Of a stretch of 10,399 bases of DNA, positions 1-6,927 are shown piece after piece. The position numbers were made by a program, and so were the translations under genes. The DNA is from Myxococcales bacterium (GTDB lineage Bacteria; Myxococcota_C; UBA6777), in NCBI GenBank assembly GCA_027005175.1, contig JALTMC010000808.1, forward strand, positions 1-10,399. The letters are read 5' to 3'. The notes under the pieces are model-generated. The model saw only the letters and a program-made list of their open reading frames with translations. It searched no databases and was not told where the DNA came from. The number at the start of each line of letters is the position of its first letter. Position 1 is the stretch's first letter.

Positions 1-41
1 ACCGTTTCAGGCAGGAAGTAGCTGGAGAATGATTACGACAT

Positions 42-1280
42 TCACAGACAGTTCTGCAGAGATGCTTGGAGTAATTCCCGGTGGCAATTCAGGGAATTAC
101 TTTTCGGAAAACTATGCAGATCAGCTTGAAATGTGGAGAGATTGCTACTCAGGTAAAAAGACGTACGAGCCACACCCTTTGCATCAGTCACCCAATGAGG
201 ATTCCAATACACCGTACTGCGTCGATCTCGCAAATTTCGATTCCGACTCCCAAAAAACTTAACAGGAAAGACACGAGTGGTCGCAACAGACCACCACCAG
301 GGACGAGAAAGCCAGGTGGTGACACGAAACTCCACTCGCCTGTTTTTGTATTGCGAACGACTATCAGGCTCCTTCACAGAAGGATGTTTCCCCGCATACC
401 CTTTCACACGCAATCGAGGGGCCCCAATCCCCTGCTTCACAAGAAATTTTCGCACATACTCTGCACGCTCCAGGCCCAATGTTTTGGCCTTGCGGGAGTT
501 CTCTTTTTTGTCTGTATATCCTTCCAACTGAATGGTTAATTCTGGAAACTGCTTCATCAACGAGGCAATTTTAAGCAACACCGGCTTATCTTGTTTTCGT
601 GGAACAACCAGACCCGGTGCAAAGAATACTTTGTGAAAGATCCCCATTCGATTGGGCTTCTTTTCAACCATTAAAGGAGAAGGACATCCTTCATATTGCA
701 ACAAGCCTCGCACTTGAGGACAAACATCTGCCTCATCGGGAATGCCATCCTTATCCTTGTCTCCCAAAGGGCAACCCCATCGTTTCCAAAAACCAAAAGT
801 CCGAGCACATCGGTCATATACGTTGGGTACCCCATCCCCATCCAGATCATTCTTTTTTTGGGTCTCTCGCACTTTCTTCCACTGCGAGGCCCAAGGCCGA
901 GAGAGATGAGCAAACTCATTTGAGGTTGTCGCTGCAATGCTCCGCCAATGCCTGCGTTTTTTTGCTTCCACCGTCAAAGCAGCAACAGGCGAACGACCAC
1001 TCCAGACTTTTTTCCAGGAGAACCCACGCCACCCATGTGTCCCCATCACAAGCTCCAAACCCAAGGCAGCATTGGGCTCATCCCAACGAAAATAGAAGTT
1101 GGGTTTATAAACAAGTCCTGTTAACTCGGAAGAGTTGAGATATCGTTGAGCGAGCCAGCCTGCCGACAAGCTTACAGAGTCCTGCTTCTCATCCACCACT
1201 GTCACACCCAGATGAGCACCAGATACAGGTTTTCCCTTTGAATCCGTCACCTTGACTCGCAATCGCACACGACTTCGCAC
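42..1280 (-). CDS. Continuation of the MG-domain protein after the amber codon, carrying TSP3 calcium repeats and an OmpA-like domain; probably a broken gene
   Basis: This reads in the same frame as the upstream part and begins with typical MG-domain sequence (GKPVSGAHLGVTVVDEK, residues about 16-32 from the GTG at 1280). The family block THGWRGFSWKKV is at about 81-92. Two thrombospondin type-3 calcium motifs follow: DLDGDGVPNVYDRC (145-158) and DKDKDGIPDEADVC (174-187). An OmpA C-terminal peptidoglycan-binding domain spans about 217-320, with YTD near 255-257 and the terminal NRRVEF at 313-318. MG sequence then resumes (YWNPHWVTD at 358-366, SFYL at about 374-377). After LSTF the last 28 or so residues no longer resemble the family, and the frame stops at TGA (44-42). 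GAAGG lies 6 bases before the GTG, so a restart is conceivable, but this part has no signal peptide. Homologues are normally much longer, so the protein is truncated by mutation or continues beyond the window in another frame. Confidence 0.72.
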   Translation of the reverse strand: MRSRVRLRVKVTDSKGKPVSGAHLGVTVVDEKQDSVSLSAGWLAQRYLNSSELTGLVYKPNFYFRWDEPNAALGLELVMGTHGWRGFSWKKVWSGRSPVAALTVEAKKRRHWRSIAATTSNEFAHLSRPWASQWKKVRETQKKNDLDGDGVPNVYDRCARTFGFWKRWGCPLGDKDKDGIPDEADVCPQVRGLLQYEGCPSPLMVEKKPNRMGIFHKVFFAPGLVVPRKQDKPVLLKIASLMKQFPELTIQLEGYTDKKENSRKAKTLGLERAEYVRKFLVKQGIGAPRLRVKGYAGKHPSVKEPDSRSQYKNRRVEFRVTTWLSRPWWWSVATTRVFPVKFFGSRNRNLRDRRSTVYWNPHWVTDAKGVARTSFYLSSNLSTFQADLHSFPKSNSLNCHRELLQASLQNCL

Positions 1281-1292
1281 ACCATACCTTCG

Positions 1293-1295
1293 CTA
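1293..1295 (-). other. In-frame TAG (amber) codon interrupting the MG-domain gene
   Basis: On the minus strand the codons read ATC TCA GCT TAG CGA AGG TAT GGT GTG, with no change of frame between the two coding parts. Residues before the codon (LRIKVISA) and after it (RRYGVRSRVRLRVKVTD) fit one continuous MG-domain junction. The missing residue is probably Lys or Gln, one base from AAG or CAG; this is inferred from the surrounding basic sequence. A nonsense mutation, readthrough, amber recoding or a sequencing error are all possible. Confidence 0.85.
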
Positions 1296-2834
1296 AGCTG
1301 AGATTACTTTAATACGCAAACCGGTCTTGCGTTTTCGAAAGAGAAGACGCTCAGCCAGAGGCTTTTTGTACCACAAGTCAAAGATCGTAACTCGTACAAT
1401 CCCCCGTTGTTCTTGGGTGAGAGGCAGCATCAAGAGCTGCCCTCCCCGGCGTAGGGAAAAGAGACGATGAGCAAGTATTCTTTCATCCTGTGATGCAACA
1501 ACAGCGACACGTTGGGAACGAGAGCTGTGAACGACAACACGAAGGCTTTTTTTGCGTGAATGAAAATCGTCAACAAGTTGCATGACCAAGCCCCGACTCA
1601 CAGCCTGCGGCAGGGGAAAGGTGCGTTGAAGCCCGGCGGGTTTTGTTATTCGCAGTCGGTAACGTTGTTTGGGCTTGGGAGTATAAAGGAAGCGTCCCAT
1701 CCCTCGCAGAGAGGAGTGAACCTGAACCACTGTTCTCCCCTTTTGGTCCTCTACAACACCCTGAATATTCAGAGGGAGATGTTCTGGTCCTCTTCGCACA
1801 GCAAAGTAAACACGAGAAGGAAACCCCACCACAGAGGAGCCTCCCTCTGGAAACAGGCCAACACGAACCTTATCCCACAACAATGGGATCTTCCGAACCA
1901 TGGAAACAATCTCACCCCGACTCTCGCCTCGCACCATCAAAACACCACTTGCACCTTTGGTTTTCGATGGCAAGGTAAAATGAATCCAGGCTTCACCTTG
2001 ACGATTCGTAACAACGCTCCAGCGTCGGAGGAGTTGCCCCCCCAACCGAACAATCACAGAGAAGGATTCACGAACCCTGCTTCCCTTTCTGGAACGCAAT
2101 CGCATGATCGCCTGAACAGTTTCACCAGGTCCGTAACTCTCCTTCAAGAATACAACATCGTGTGACTGACGATACAAACCAGGAACCTCCACATAAAGAG
2201 GATACTGTTGTCGCTGTCGGGTAAATAAGTTGTAGTATTGGATACGATAGATACCCGTCTTTGCCTTCGAGGGAAGAAAAAATCGGAAGCTCGCATGACC
2301 GCTCTTCACTCCAACGCGCAAACGTTGCAAGACCTTCCCACGAGGGCCTGTCAGTCGCACAACAGCTCTTTGCTCCGGCTTGAAAAGACGGTTCCCTTGC
2401 ACCTGAATCTCAACAACTCGCCCCCAAACCGTCTCACCGGGTCGATACACATGTTTGTCTGTTTGAAAAAGGAGCTGCGTCTTGCGGCTCCCCCGAAAAA
2501 AACGCCGAAATCTCTTCGCTTTAAACACGTCAAATCGAAAGCGTTTACGAGATTTAGCCTTGGGCAAAGACTTAAAAGAGGTCCTGGGCAAGCGGACCTT
2601 GCGAGTCCACTTTTGTATTTTATTTCGGTCACTTAAAGAACGATTCCTCCGACGTTGAGTACGTGGCGCAAAGTGGGGCATCGGAGGATCTTTCTCTCCC
2701 CATACTATGTTTTGCGGTCCAGAGGGTTTTGGTGGTTGCGTCCAGCCAAGCGTTCCGTAAAAGAAGGAACACAACAGAACAACCAACCCCCCGCTCCATA
2801 GAATCTTCCCATACAGACGACCGAGCAATCGCAT
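1293..2834 (-). CDS. Alpha-2-macroglobulin (MG2)-like secreted protein, N-terminal part up to an in-frame amber codon
   Basis: This is the 5' part of a large MG-domain (alpha-2-macroglobulin-like) envelope protein, 513 residues from the chosen start. The start at 2834 is preferred over an in-frame ATG at 2903 because GAGG lies 6 bases upstream of it and it begins directly with a signal peptide: basic residues, then a hydrophobic stretch at about residues 11-30. A basic, low-complexity region follows. The MG2 signature TDKHVYRPGETV is at about residues 125-136 and a second family block, LFPEGG, at about 327-332. Arg/Lys content is high throughout. The family is thought to act in the periplasm or at the outer membrane, but the substrate cannot be read from sequence. 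The frame ends at TAG (1295-1293), yet the family sequence continues in the same frame immediately after it, so this is not a natural C-terminus. It is transcribed divergently from the URC genes. Confidence 0.8.
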   Translation of the reverse strand: MRLLGRLYGKILWSGGLVVLLCSFFYGTLGWTQPPKPSGPQNIVWGEKDPPMPHFAPRTQRRRNRSLSDRNKIQKWTRKVRLPRTSFKSLPKAKSRKRFRFDVFKAKRFRRFFRGSRKTQLLFQTDKHVYRPGETVWGRVVEIQVQGNRLFKPEQRAVVRLTGPRGKVLQRLRVGVKSGHASFRFFLPSKAKTGIYRIQYYNLFTRQRQQYPLYVEVPGLYRQSHDVVFLKESYGPGETVQAIMRLRSRKGSRVRESFSVIVRLGGQLLRRWSVVTNRQGEAWIHFTLPSKTKGASGVLMVRGESRGEIVSMVRKIPLLWDKVRVGLFPEGGSSVVGFPSRVYFAVRRGPEHLPLNIQGVVEDQKGRTVVQVHSSLRGMGRFLYTPKPKQRYRLRITKPAGLQRTFPLPQAVSRGLVMQLVDDFHSRKKSLRVVVHSSRSQRVAVVASQDERILAHRLFSLRRGGQLLMLPLTQEQRGIVRVTIFDLWYKKPLAERLLFRKRKTGLRIKVISA

Positions 2835-2963
2835 AAATAACCTCAAGTCATACAAAGCCGTTACGGGGCAGCCATGCATAAGTCCAGCCATGGTATACCA
2901 CAACTACACGGTTCGATGGTAGTGCGGAAAGCAAGAGGACATTCGTCCATTCTTTGCATGAAC

Positions 2964-2992
2964 TTGACTGGATCTGCTATGGTTGATACCTT
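2964..2992 (+). promoter_or_regulatory. Candidate sigma70-type promoter for the URC genes
   Basis: TTGACT (2964-2969) is followed after 17 bases by TACCTT (2987-2992). The -35 box matches 5 of 6 consensus bases but the -10 box only about 3 of 6. It lies in the divergent intergenic region about 70 bases upstream of the URC1 start. No operator palindrome was recognised. Confidence 0.3.
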
Positions 2993-3061
2993 TCCTACTG
3001 CTCAAAGTATCTACAGGATAGAGCACCTCACAGATAGAGAAGTAAAGAAATGGAGCCTCCT

Positions 3062-4381
3062 ATGGCAGAAGAGAATGCCACTGCAACTGAGAACAAAAAA
3101 CGCCGCCGACGACATATTGTATTGACGTCCCATCCCTCGGGTCGAAACAAGACATCCGTCCCCATCCAGTGGGGTGCAAAGACCGCACAAGCGAGAGGCC
3201 CGATCATTGGGTCAACGACAGACCCAGACAAACGCAACGCCATTGGAACACATTCCGGCTCCTACTCCATATATCTAGCTCTTGCCATCGCCAGTGGAGC
3301 CTTGGATCCAGAACATAGGCCCGACCTGACCAATACAAGACCTACCACCATCATTGGACCTCACCAACAGTGGTTCAACCCCAAGAGCATCGTCTCACTG
3401 GACCCCTTTGGTCATCAGATCGCAGAGGTGTTTTCCGAGGAGCTGAAAGCCGGATACGATATCCGCCCAAGCATCGCCATCACAAAAGCCCAGATGCAAC
3501 TTCCCGAGCTTCAATTTGCCATCAAGGAAGGAACCCTCAAACCCGATGGCAAAGTGTTGCTAGAGAGTGGTGATATCATTATCACAAAGGCAGCCATTGA
3601 GCCTGTATGGTATTTACCGGGAATAGCCGAGCGTTTCGGTGTAGAACTCAGCGAACTTCGAAGGATATTGTTTGAACACACAGGTGGGATGTTCCCTGAA
3701 TTGGTCACTCGACCTGACCTCAATGTGTTGCTGCCTCCGATTGGTGGTGTCACTCTCTACCTCTTTGGAGATCTGGAGACCATCCCCGACCCAACCGTAC
3801 CTCTTACCGTTCGAGTCCACGACGAATGCAACGGCTCCGATGTATTCGGCTCCGATATCTGTACATGTCGCCCCTATCTTGTCTATGGCATCACCTCTTG
3901 TGTTGAAACCGCACAAAAAGGTGGAGCAGGCGTGATCGCCTACTTCCGCAAAGAAGGTCGCGCTCTCGGAGAGGTCACTAAGTTCCTGGTATACAATGCT
4001 CGCAAACGCCAAGAAGGCGGAGACACCGCAAAAAACTACTTCGAACGAACAGAATGTGTCGCTGGAGTTCAGGATGTTCGATTTCAGGAGCTAATGCCAG
4101 ATGTGCTCCACTGGCTCGGTATCACACGGATCCAAGAGTTCGTGTCGATGAGCAATATGAAATACGATGCGGTGGTTCGCTCCGGTATTTCGATCGACAA
4201 ACGTGTCACCATCCCCGACGATATGATTCCACCCGATGCACAGGTCGAAATGCAAGCCAAAAAAGCCGCTGGTTACTTCACTGACGGCCGCATCCCCGAC
4301 TCTGTAGAGCTTCGCTCCACACGAGGGCGCCACTGGGAAGACAAAACAGACAAAACAAACAAAACAAACAAAACAGAGTAA
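3062..4381 (+). CDS. urc1: GTP cyclohydrolase II homologue of the URC1 type (uracil catabolism)
   Basis: This 439-residue protein has an N-terminal extension of about 245 residues and a C-terminal domain related to GTP cyclohydrolase II (RibA). The RibA zinc site is intact: HDEC at about residues 253-256 and CTC at about 267-269, with the same 11-residue spacing between the first two Cys as in E. coli RibA. The segment RKEGRALGE (about 296-304) matches the RibA QEGRGIGL region. The later RibA motif LLTNNPKK is replaced by FVSMSNMKYDAV (about 361-372), which argues for URC1 rather than riboflavin synthesis. No RibB domain is seen. The start at 3062 is chosen because GGAG lies 6 bases upstream; ATG 3050 (443 residues) is the alternative. 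The DUF1688/URC4 gene follows after 18 bases, so the two are probably co-transcribed. The C-terminus ends in a DKT/NKT repeat. Inferred role: cytosolic ring-opening of a uracil-derived nucleotide. Confidence 0.85.
   Translation: MAEENATATENKKRRRRHIVLTSHPSGRNKTSVPIQWGAKTAQARGPIIGSTTDPDKRNAIGTHSGSYSIYLALAIASGALDPEHRPDLTNTRPTTIIGPHQQWFNPKSIVSLDPFGHQIAEVFSEELKAGYDIRPSIAITKAQMQLPELQFAIKEGTLKPDGKVLLESGDIIITKAAIEPVWYLPGIAERFGVELSELRRILFEHTGGMFPELVTRPDLNVLLPPIGGVTLYLFGDLETIPDPTVPLTVRVHDECNGSDVFGSDICTCRPYLVYGITSCVETAQKGGAGVIAYFRKEGRALGEVTKFLVYNARKRQEGGDTAKNYFERTECVAGVQDVRFQELMPDVLHWLGITRIQEFVSMSNMKYDAVVRSGISIDKRVTIPDDMIPPDAQVEMQAKKAAGYFTDGRIPDSVELRSTRGRHWEDKTDKTNKTNKTE
4340..4378 (+). repeat. 9-base simple tandem repeat at the 3' end of urc1
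   Basis: The codons GAC/AAC AAA ACA repeat four times, giving the C-terminal tail DKTDKTNKTNKTE. It is an A-rich, slippage-prone microsatellite that lengthens the protein without disturbing the conserved domain. Confidence 0.8.
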
Positions 4382-4399
4382 CTCCCCCTCTCTGTCAGG

Positions 4400-5641
4400 A
4401 TGGCTTCGAAGATGACTCCAGAACAACAAGCGATTGCACACCTGCGCTCCCCTCAAACTATCCGTGCAAACGCACACCACTTACTCCAACTCGCCGAACA
4501 GGATGCCCTAACACACTGGCAATTTCACCCGGAGCAATGGGACCATGTTGTTGCCTTTGTCACCCGACATATCCAGGCGAATTACCCTACCCTGGAGATC
4601 CCATACCACAGCCGCATCCGCCACTTTGACGCAGGAGGCAAACCGAGAGCCAGAGCCCTACAAGACCAGTGGGCTGACCTCTCTCCCCAAGCCCAGGGCA
4701 GAGCATGGTATGACTTGATCATTGTCAGCGTTCTTCTCGATGCAGGGGCAGGACCTGAATGGTCCTATACAGAGCCTGGAACCGAGGACACCTACAGTCG
4801 CTCCGAGGGACTGGCTGTCGCAAGCTATCACATGTTTCAGGATGGTCTGTTTTCAGCCCATAAGGATGCCCCCTGTCGAGTTGATGCCGAGATCTTGTGT
4901 CAGTTGTCTGCCGAGAAGATCGCCCAGGGAATGCAAGTCTCCACGACCAACCCGATGGTAGGCTTGGAGGGACGCGCTGCCCTACTCCAATCTCTGGGAA
5001 AGAGTATTCAAGAACATCCCAAAGCCTTCGCACAAACAGGGCGCCCTGGAGGCTTGTTTGACAACCTGTGGGAACAAGTTGTCCAACAAAAACTGCCTGC
5101 CTCCACAATTCTGGCTGCGATCCTCGAACATCTTGGCGACATCTGGCCAGGTCGCTACACCATCAATCGTAGCAACCTAGGCGATGTATGGCGACACTCC
5201 AAATCCCCAAACTCCGGCTTAAGCGAAGGCTACATCCCTTTCCACAAGCTATCTCAATGGCTGACCTATTCGATGTTGGAGCCCCTTGAGTTTGCAGGTA
5301 TTGAGGTCACTGACCTCAACGCCCTCACAGGATTGGCTGAGTACCGCAATGGTGGTTTGTTTATGGACTTGGGAGTCCTATCCCTTCGTGACCCACAGCA
5401 AACCAATGTAGAGCACCCAACGGATGCCGAGCTGGTTGTGGAGTGGAGAGCACTTACCATCGCATTGCTCGATCGTATTGGAGATGCCGTACGCCAACAA
5501 CTCGGACTTTCGGAGGAGCGCTTTCCACTCGCCAAAGTCCTCCAAGGTGGAACCTGGAGCGCTGGCCGTATCGCAGCCAAACAAAAGCGACCTGACGGTA
5601 GCCCTCCTCTCCAACTGCTTCGAGATGGAACGGTATTCTAA
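4400..5641 (+). CDS. urc4: DUF1688 / URC4 (urg3) family protein, uracil catabolism
   Basis: This 413-residue protein is recognised as the DUF1688 family, which includes fungal URC4. The family is required for growth on uracil as nitrogen source through the URC route, but its exact reaction is not securely established. Family-like conserved stretches include NPMVGLEGRAALLQSLG, RPGGLFDNLW, WPGRYTINRSNLGDVWRH and GLAEYRNGGLFMDLGVL. The full-length architecture ends in LLRDGTVF, and the length is about what the family shows. There is no signal peptide or membrane segment, so it should be cytosolic. It starts 18 bases after the urc1 stop with only a weak, very close AGG before ATG 4400, which suggests translational coupling to urc1. 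Its last codons are duplicated about 149 bases downstream. Stop is TAA. Confidence 0.87.
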   Translation: MASKMTPEQQAIAHLRSPQTIRANAHHLLQLAEQDALTHWQFHPEQWDHVVAFVTRHIQANYPTLEIPYHSRIRHFDAGGKPRARALQDQWADLSPQAQGRAWYDLIIVSVLLDAGAGPEWSYTEPGTEDTYSRSEGLAVASYHMFQDGLFSAHKDAPCRVDAEILCQLSAEKIAQGMQVSTTNPMVGLEGRAALLQSLGKSIQEHPKAFAQTGRPGGLFDNLWEQVVQQKLPASTILAAILEHLGDIWPGRYTINRSNLGDVWRHSKSPNSGLSEGYIPFHKLSQWLTYSMLEPLEFAGIEVTDLNALTGLAEYRNGGLFMDLGVLSLRDPQQTNVEHPTDAELVVEWRALTIALLDRIGDAVRQQLGLSEERFPLAKVLQGGTWSAGRIAAKQKRPDGSPPLQLLRDGTVF

Positions 5642-5803
5642 GAAGCGAAAACCCCGCATAGGTAACGAGTCAACACACAGGTTCGGCCCTGCATGTTTAT
5701 TCGATGGCATGATATCGGTTTTGTGTTGTAGGGGCGAACCTATTATGCATCTGCCCCCTCCTCGTACTTCGAGATGGATCGGTATTCTAAGAAGCTGAAA
5801 CCC
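5618..5803 (+). repeat. Direct-repeat pair: urc4 3' end (5618-5655) and a downstream copy (5767-5803)
   Basis: The 38 bases from CTTCGAGATGG through the urc4 stop to GAAAACCC recur at 5767-5803 with only a few differences, offset 149 bases. In the urc4 frame the second copy reads CPLLVLRDGSVF followed by TAA, compared with PPLQLLRDGTVF at the real C-terminus. Similarity therefore extends into the coding sense. It looks like a remnant of a tandem duplication of the gene end or a recombination scar. Confidence 0.8.
5679..5741. repeat. Imperfect inverted repeat between the urc4 repeat copies
   Basis: AGGTTCGGCCCT (5679-5690) pairs with AGGGGCGAACCT (5730-5741) at 11 of 12 positions around a 39-base spacer. 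It sits wholly between the two direct-repeat copies, so it could be a small palindromic intergenic element inserted there. No transposase is nearby. Confidence 0.5.
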
Positions 5804-5822
5804 AAACGTTGAGCGACCCTTC

Positions 5823-5851
5823 TTGAGTTCGAGACCATTGCAAAGTAAGAT
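5823..5851 (+). promoter_or_regulatory. Candidate sigma70-type promoter for the methyltransferase gene
   Basis: TTGAGT (5823-5828) and TAAGAT (5846-5851) are separated by 17 bases; each matches 4 of 6 consensus bases. The -10 box lies 63 bases before the start at 5915. It follows the urc4 3'-end repeat, consistent with a transcription unit separate from the URC genes. Confidence 0.35.
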
Positions 5852-5914
5852 ACTGCTCATTGTTCCAAAGGAAGCCCCTCTCACCACTTCCATTCAAAAC
5901 CGAGGAAAAACAAG

Positions 5915-6775
5915 ATGTCAATGGCCCGCTCAGCTCACTTCCTGGCACTATCAACCTTGGTAAGCTCGTTCGCTTTTGGAGTTTGCTACCACAAAATAAG
6001 TTACGCAAAAGCACCAAAAAACTCAAAAGTACCAAAAACAAGACCAACAACAACTCCTGCGAAGGTTCCGGCTCCTGCGAAGGTTCCGGCTCCTGCGAAG
6101 GTTCCGGCTCCTGCGAAGGTGGCAGGGCCTGAAAAGCAGAAAAAGTCGGAAGATATCAATGACCGATTTACGAATCCCAACGTAAGCGCATTGTCGTGGA
6201 AACGTAAGTTCGAGCGCCATGGTCGGGATGTTTTTCGTTATCGTCGAGAGATCGTCAAAAAAATAGGCATTAAACCAGGGCAAGCAGTAGCTGATATCGG
6301 CGCAGGCACGGGTGTATTTATGAAGCTCTTCATCGACGCTGTTGGAAAGACAGGCATGTTCTATGCGGTCGAGATATCACCAGCCTTCGTCCGCTATCTC
6401 AAGAAGCAAGTAAAGAAAAAGAAATATCGTCGGGTAAAGGTCGTATTCAGCACAACAACATCAACCCGGCTACCGAGCAATTCAGTGGACTATGCCTTTG
6501 TTTGTGATACCTACCATCACTTTGGTCAGTATCGAGCAATGCTGAAAGATATCCACCGGATACTGCGTCCAAATGGACGCTTGGTGATCATCGATTTTCG
6601 TCGTATTCCAGGAGTCACAAAGACCTGGATACTGAATCACGTCAAATACAACCAAGAACAAGTAACGACGCAAATTACTCACAATGGATTTATGATCGAG
6701 CGCAAAATCGCGATGCCACAACTCAAACAAAACTATTTCATCATTTTTAAAAGGATGGACAAGCTCAAACATTGA
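5915..6775 (+). CDS. Exported class I SAM-dependent methyltransferase with Pro/Ala/Lys repeat linker
   Basis: This 286-residue protein has an apparent N-terminal signal sequence or anchor: basic start, hydrophobic residues about 8-23, possible cleavage after the Ala of ISYA near residue 31. A low-complexity linker with AKVPAP repeats covers about 49-71. A Rossmann methyltransferase core follows: motif I VADIGAGTG (125-133), AVEIS (151-155) giving the acidic end of strand 2, VDYAFVCDTYHHF (191-203), and LRPNGRLVIIDF (217-228), a UbiE-like post-III block. GAGG lies 9 bases upstream of ATG 5915. The substrate is unknown. SAM is cytosolic, so an exported methyltransferase is biochemically puzzling; the N-terminus may act as a membrane anchor, or the enzyme may work on the cytoplasmic face. 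A lipobox is not convincing at the single Cys near 24. Confidence 0.85.
   Translation: MSMARSAHFLALSTLVSSFAFGVCYHKISYAKAPKNSKVPKTRPTTTPAKVPAPAKVPAPAKVPAPAKVAGPEKQKKSEDINDRFTNPNVSALSWKRKFERHGRDVFRYRREIVKKIGIKPGQAVADIGAGTGVFMKLFIDAVGKTGMFYAVEISPAFVRYLKKQVKKKKYRRVKVVFSTTTSTRLPSNSVDYAFVCDTYHHFGQYRAMLKDIHRILRPNGRLVIIDFRRIPGVTKTWILNHVKYNQEQVTTQITHNGFMIERKIAMPQLKQNYFIIFKRMDKLKH
6054..6120 (+). repeat. 18-base tandem repeat in the methyltransferase linker
   Basis: CTCCTGCGAAGGTTCCGG occurs three times exactly (6054-6107), followed by 13 further matching bases. It encodes PAKVPA units. The exact identity of the copies implies recent expansion or gene conversion, and because 18 is a multiple of 3, copy-number change keeps the frame. 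Confidence 0.9.
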
Positions 6776-6783
6776 TAAGAACA

Positions 6784-6837
6784 GCGATTTGCGAACTTGA
6801 ACATTTCAAATCGCATCCACGAGCACATTCGTTTTTT
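6784..6837 (+). terminator. Possible stem plus T-run downstream of the methyltransferase gene
   Basis: GCGATTTG (6784-6791) and CAAATCGC (6807-6814) form a perfect 8-base inverted repeat just after the stop codon. A run of seven T follows at about 6831-6837, directly after a short ACGA/TCGT pairing. The gap between main stem and T-run makes this a weak terminator call. Confidence 0.35.
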
Positions 6838-6927
6838 TCCCCAACGCATTGGTTCAACTTATTGAGTCGCCATTCCTATCGGCCAAGCCTCTGAAAACGA
6901 TGAACGGAAAAACCTTGAGGTTTGTGA

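Noticed and set aside
599-1138. Plus-strand open frame of 179 codons antisense to the OmpA-containing part
   Set aside because: It lies opposite clearly recognisable domains, has low-complexity composition and no ribosome binding site.
1281-1295. Frameshift as the cause of the split MG gene
   Set aside because: Codon counting shows both parts in the same frame, so the interruption is a stop codon, not an indel.
1560-2165. Plus-strand open frame of 201 codons antisense to the MG-domain gene
   Set aside because: The opposite strand carries conserved MG blocks; this frame has no family features.
3062-4381. Bifunctional riboflavin RibBA or plain RibA
   Set aside because: There is no DHBP synthase motif in the N-terminal part, the NNPKK motif is replaced, and the DUF1688 neighbour supports URC1.
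5936-5986. Lipoprotein signal at the Cys near residue 24 of the methyltransferase
   Set aside because: Residues before the Cys (FGV) do not fit the lipobox consensus.
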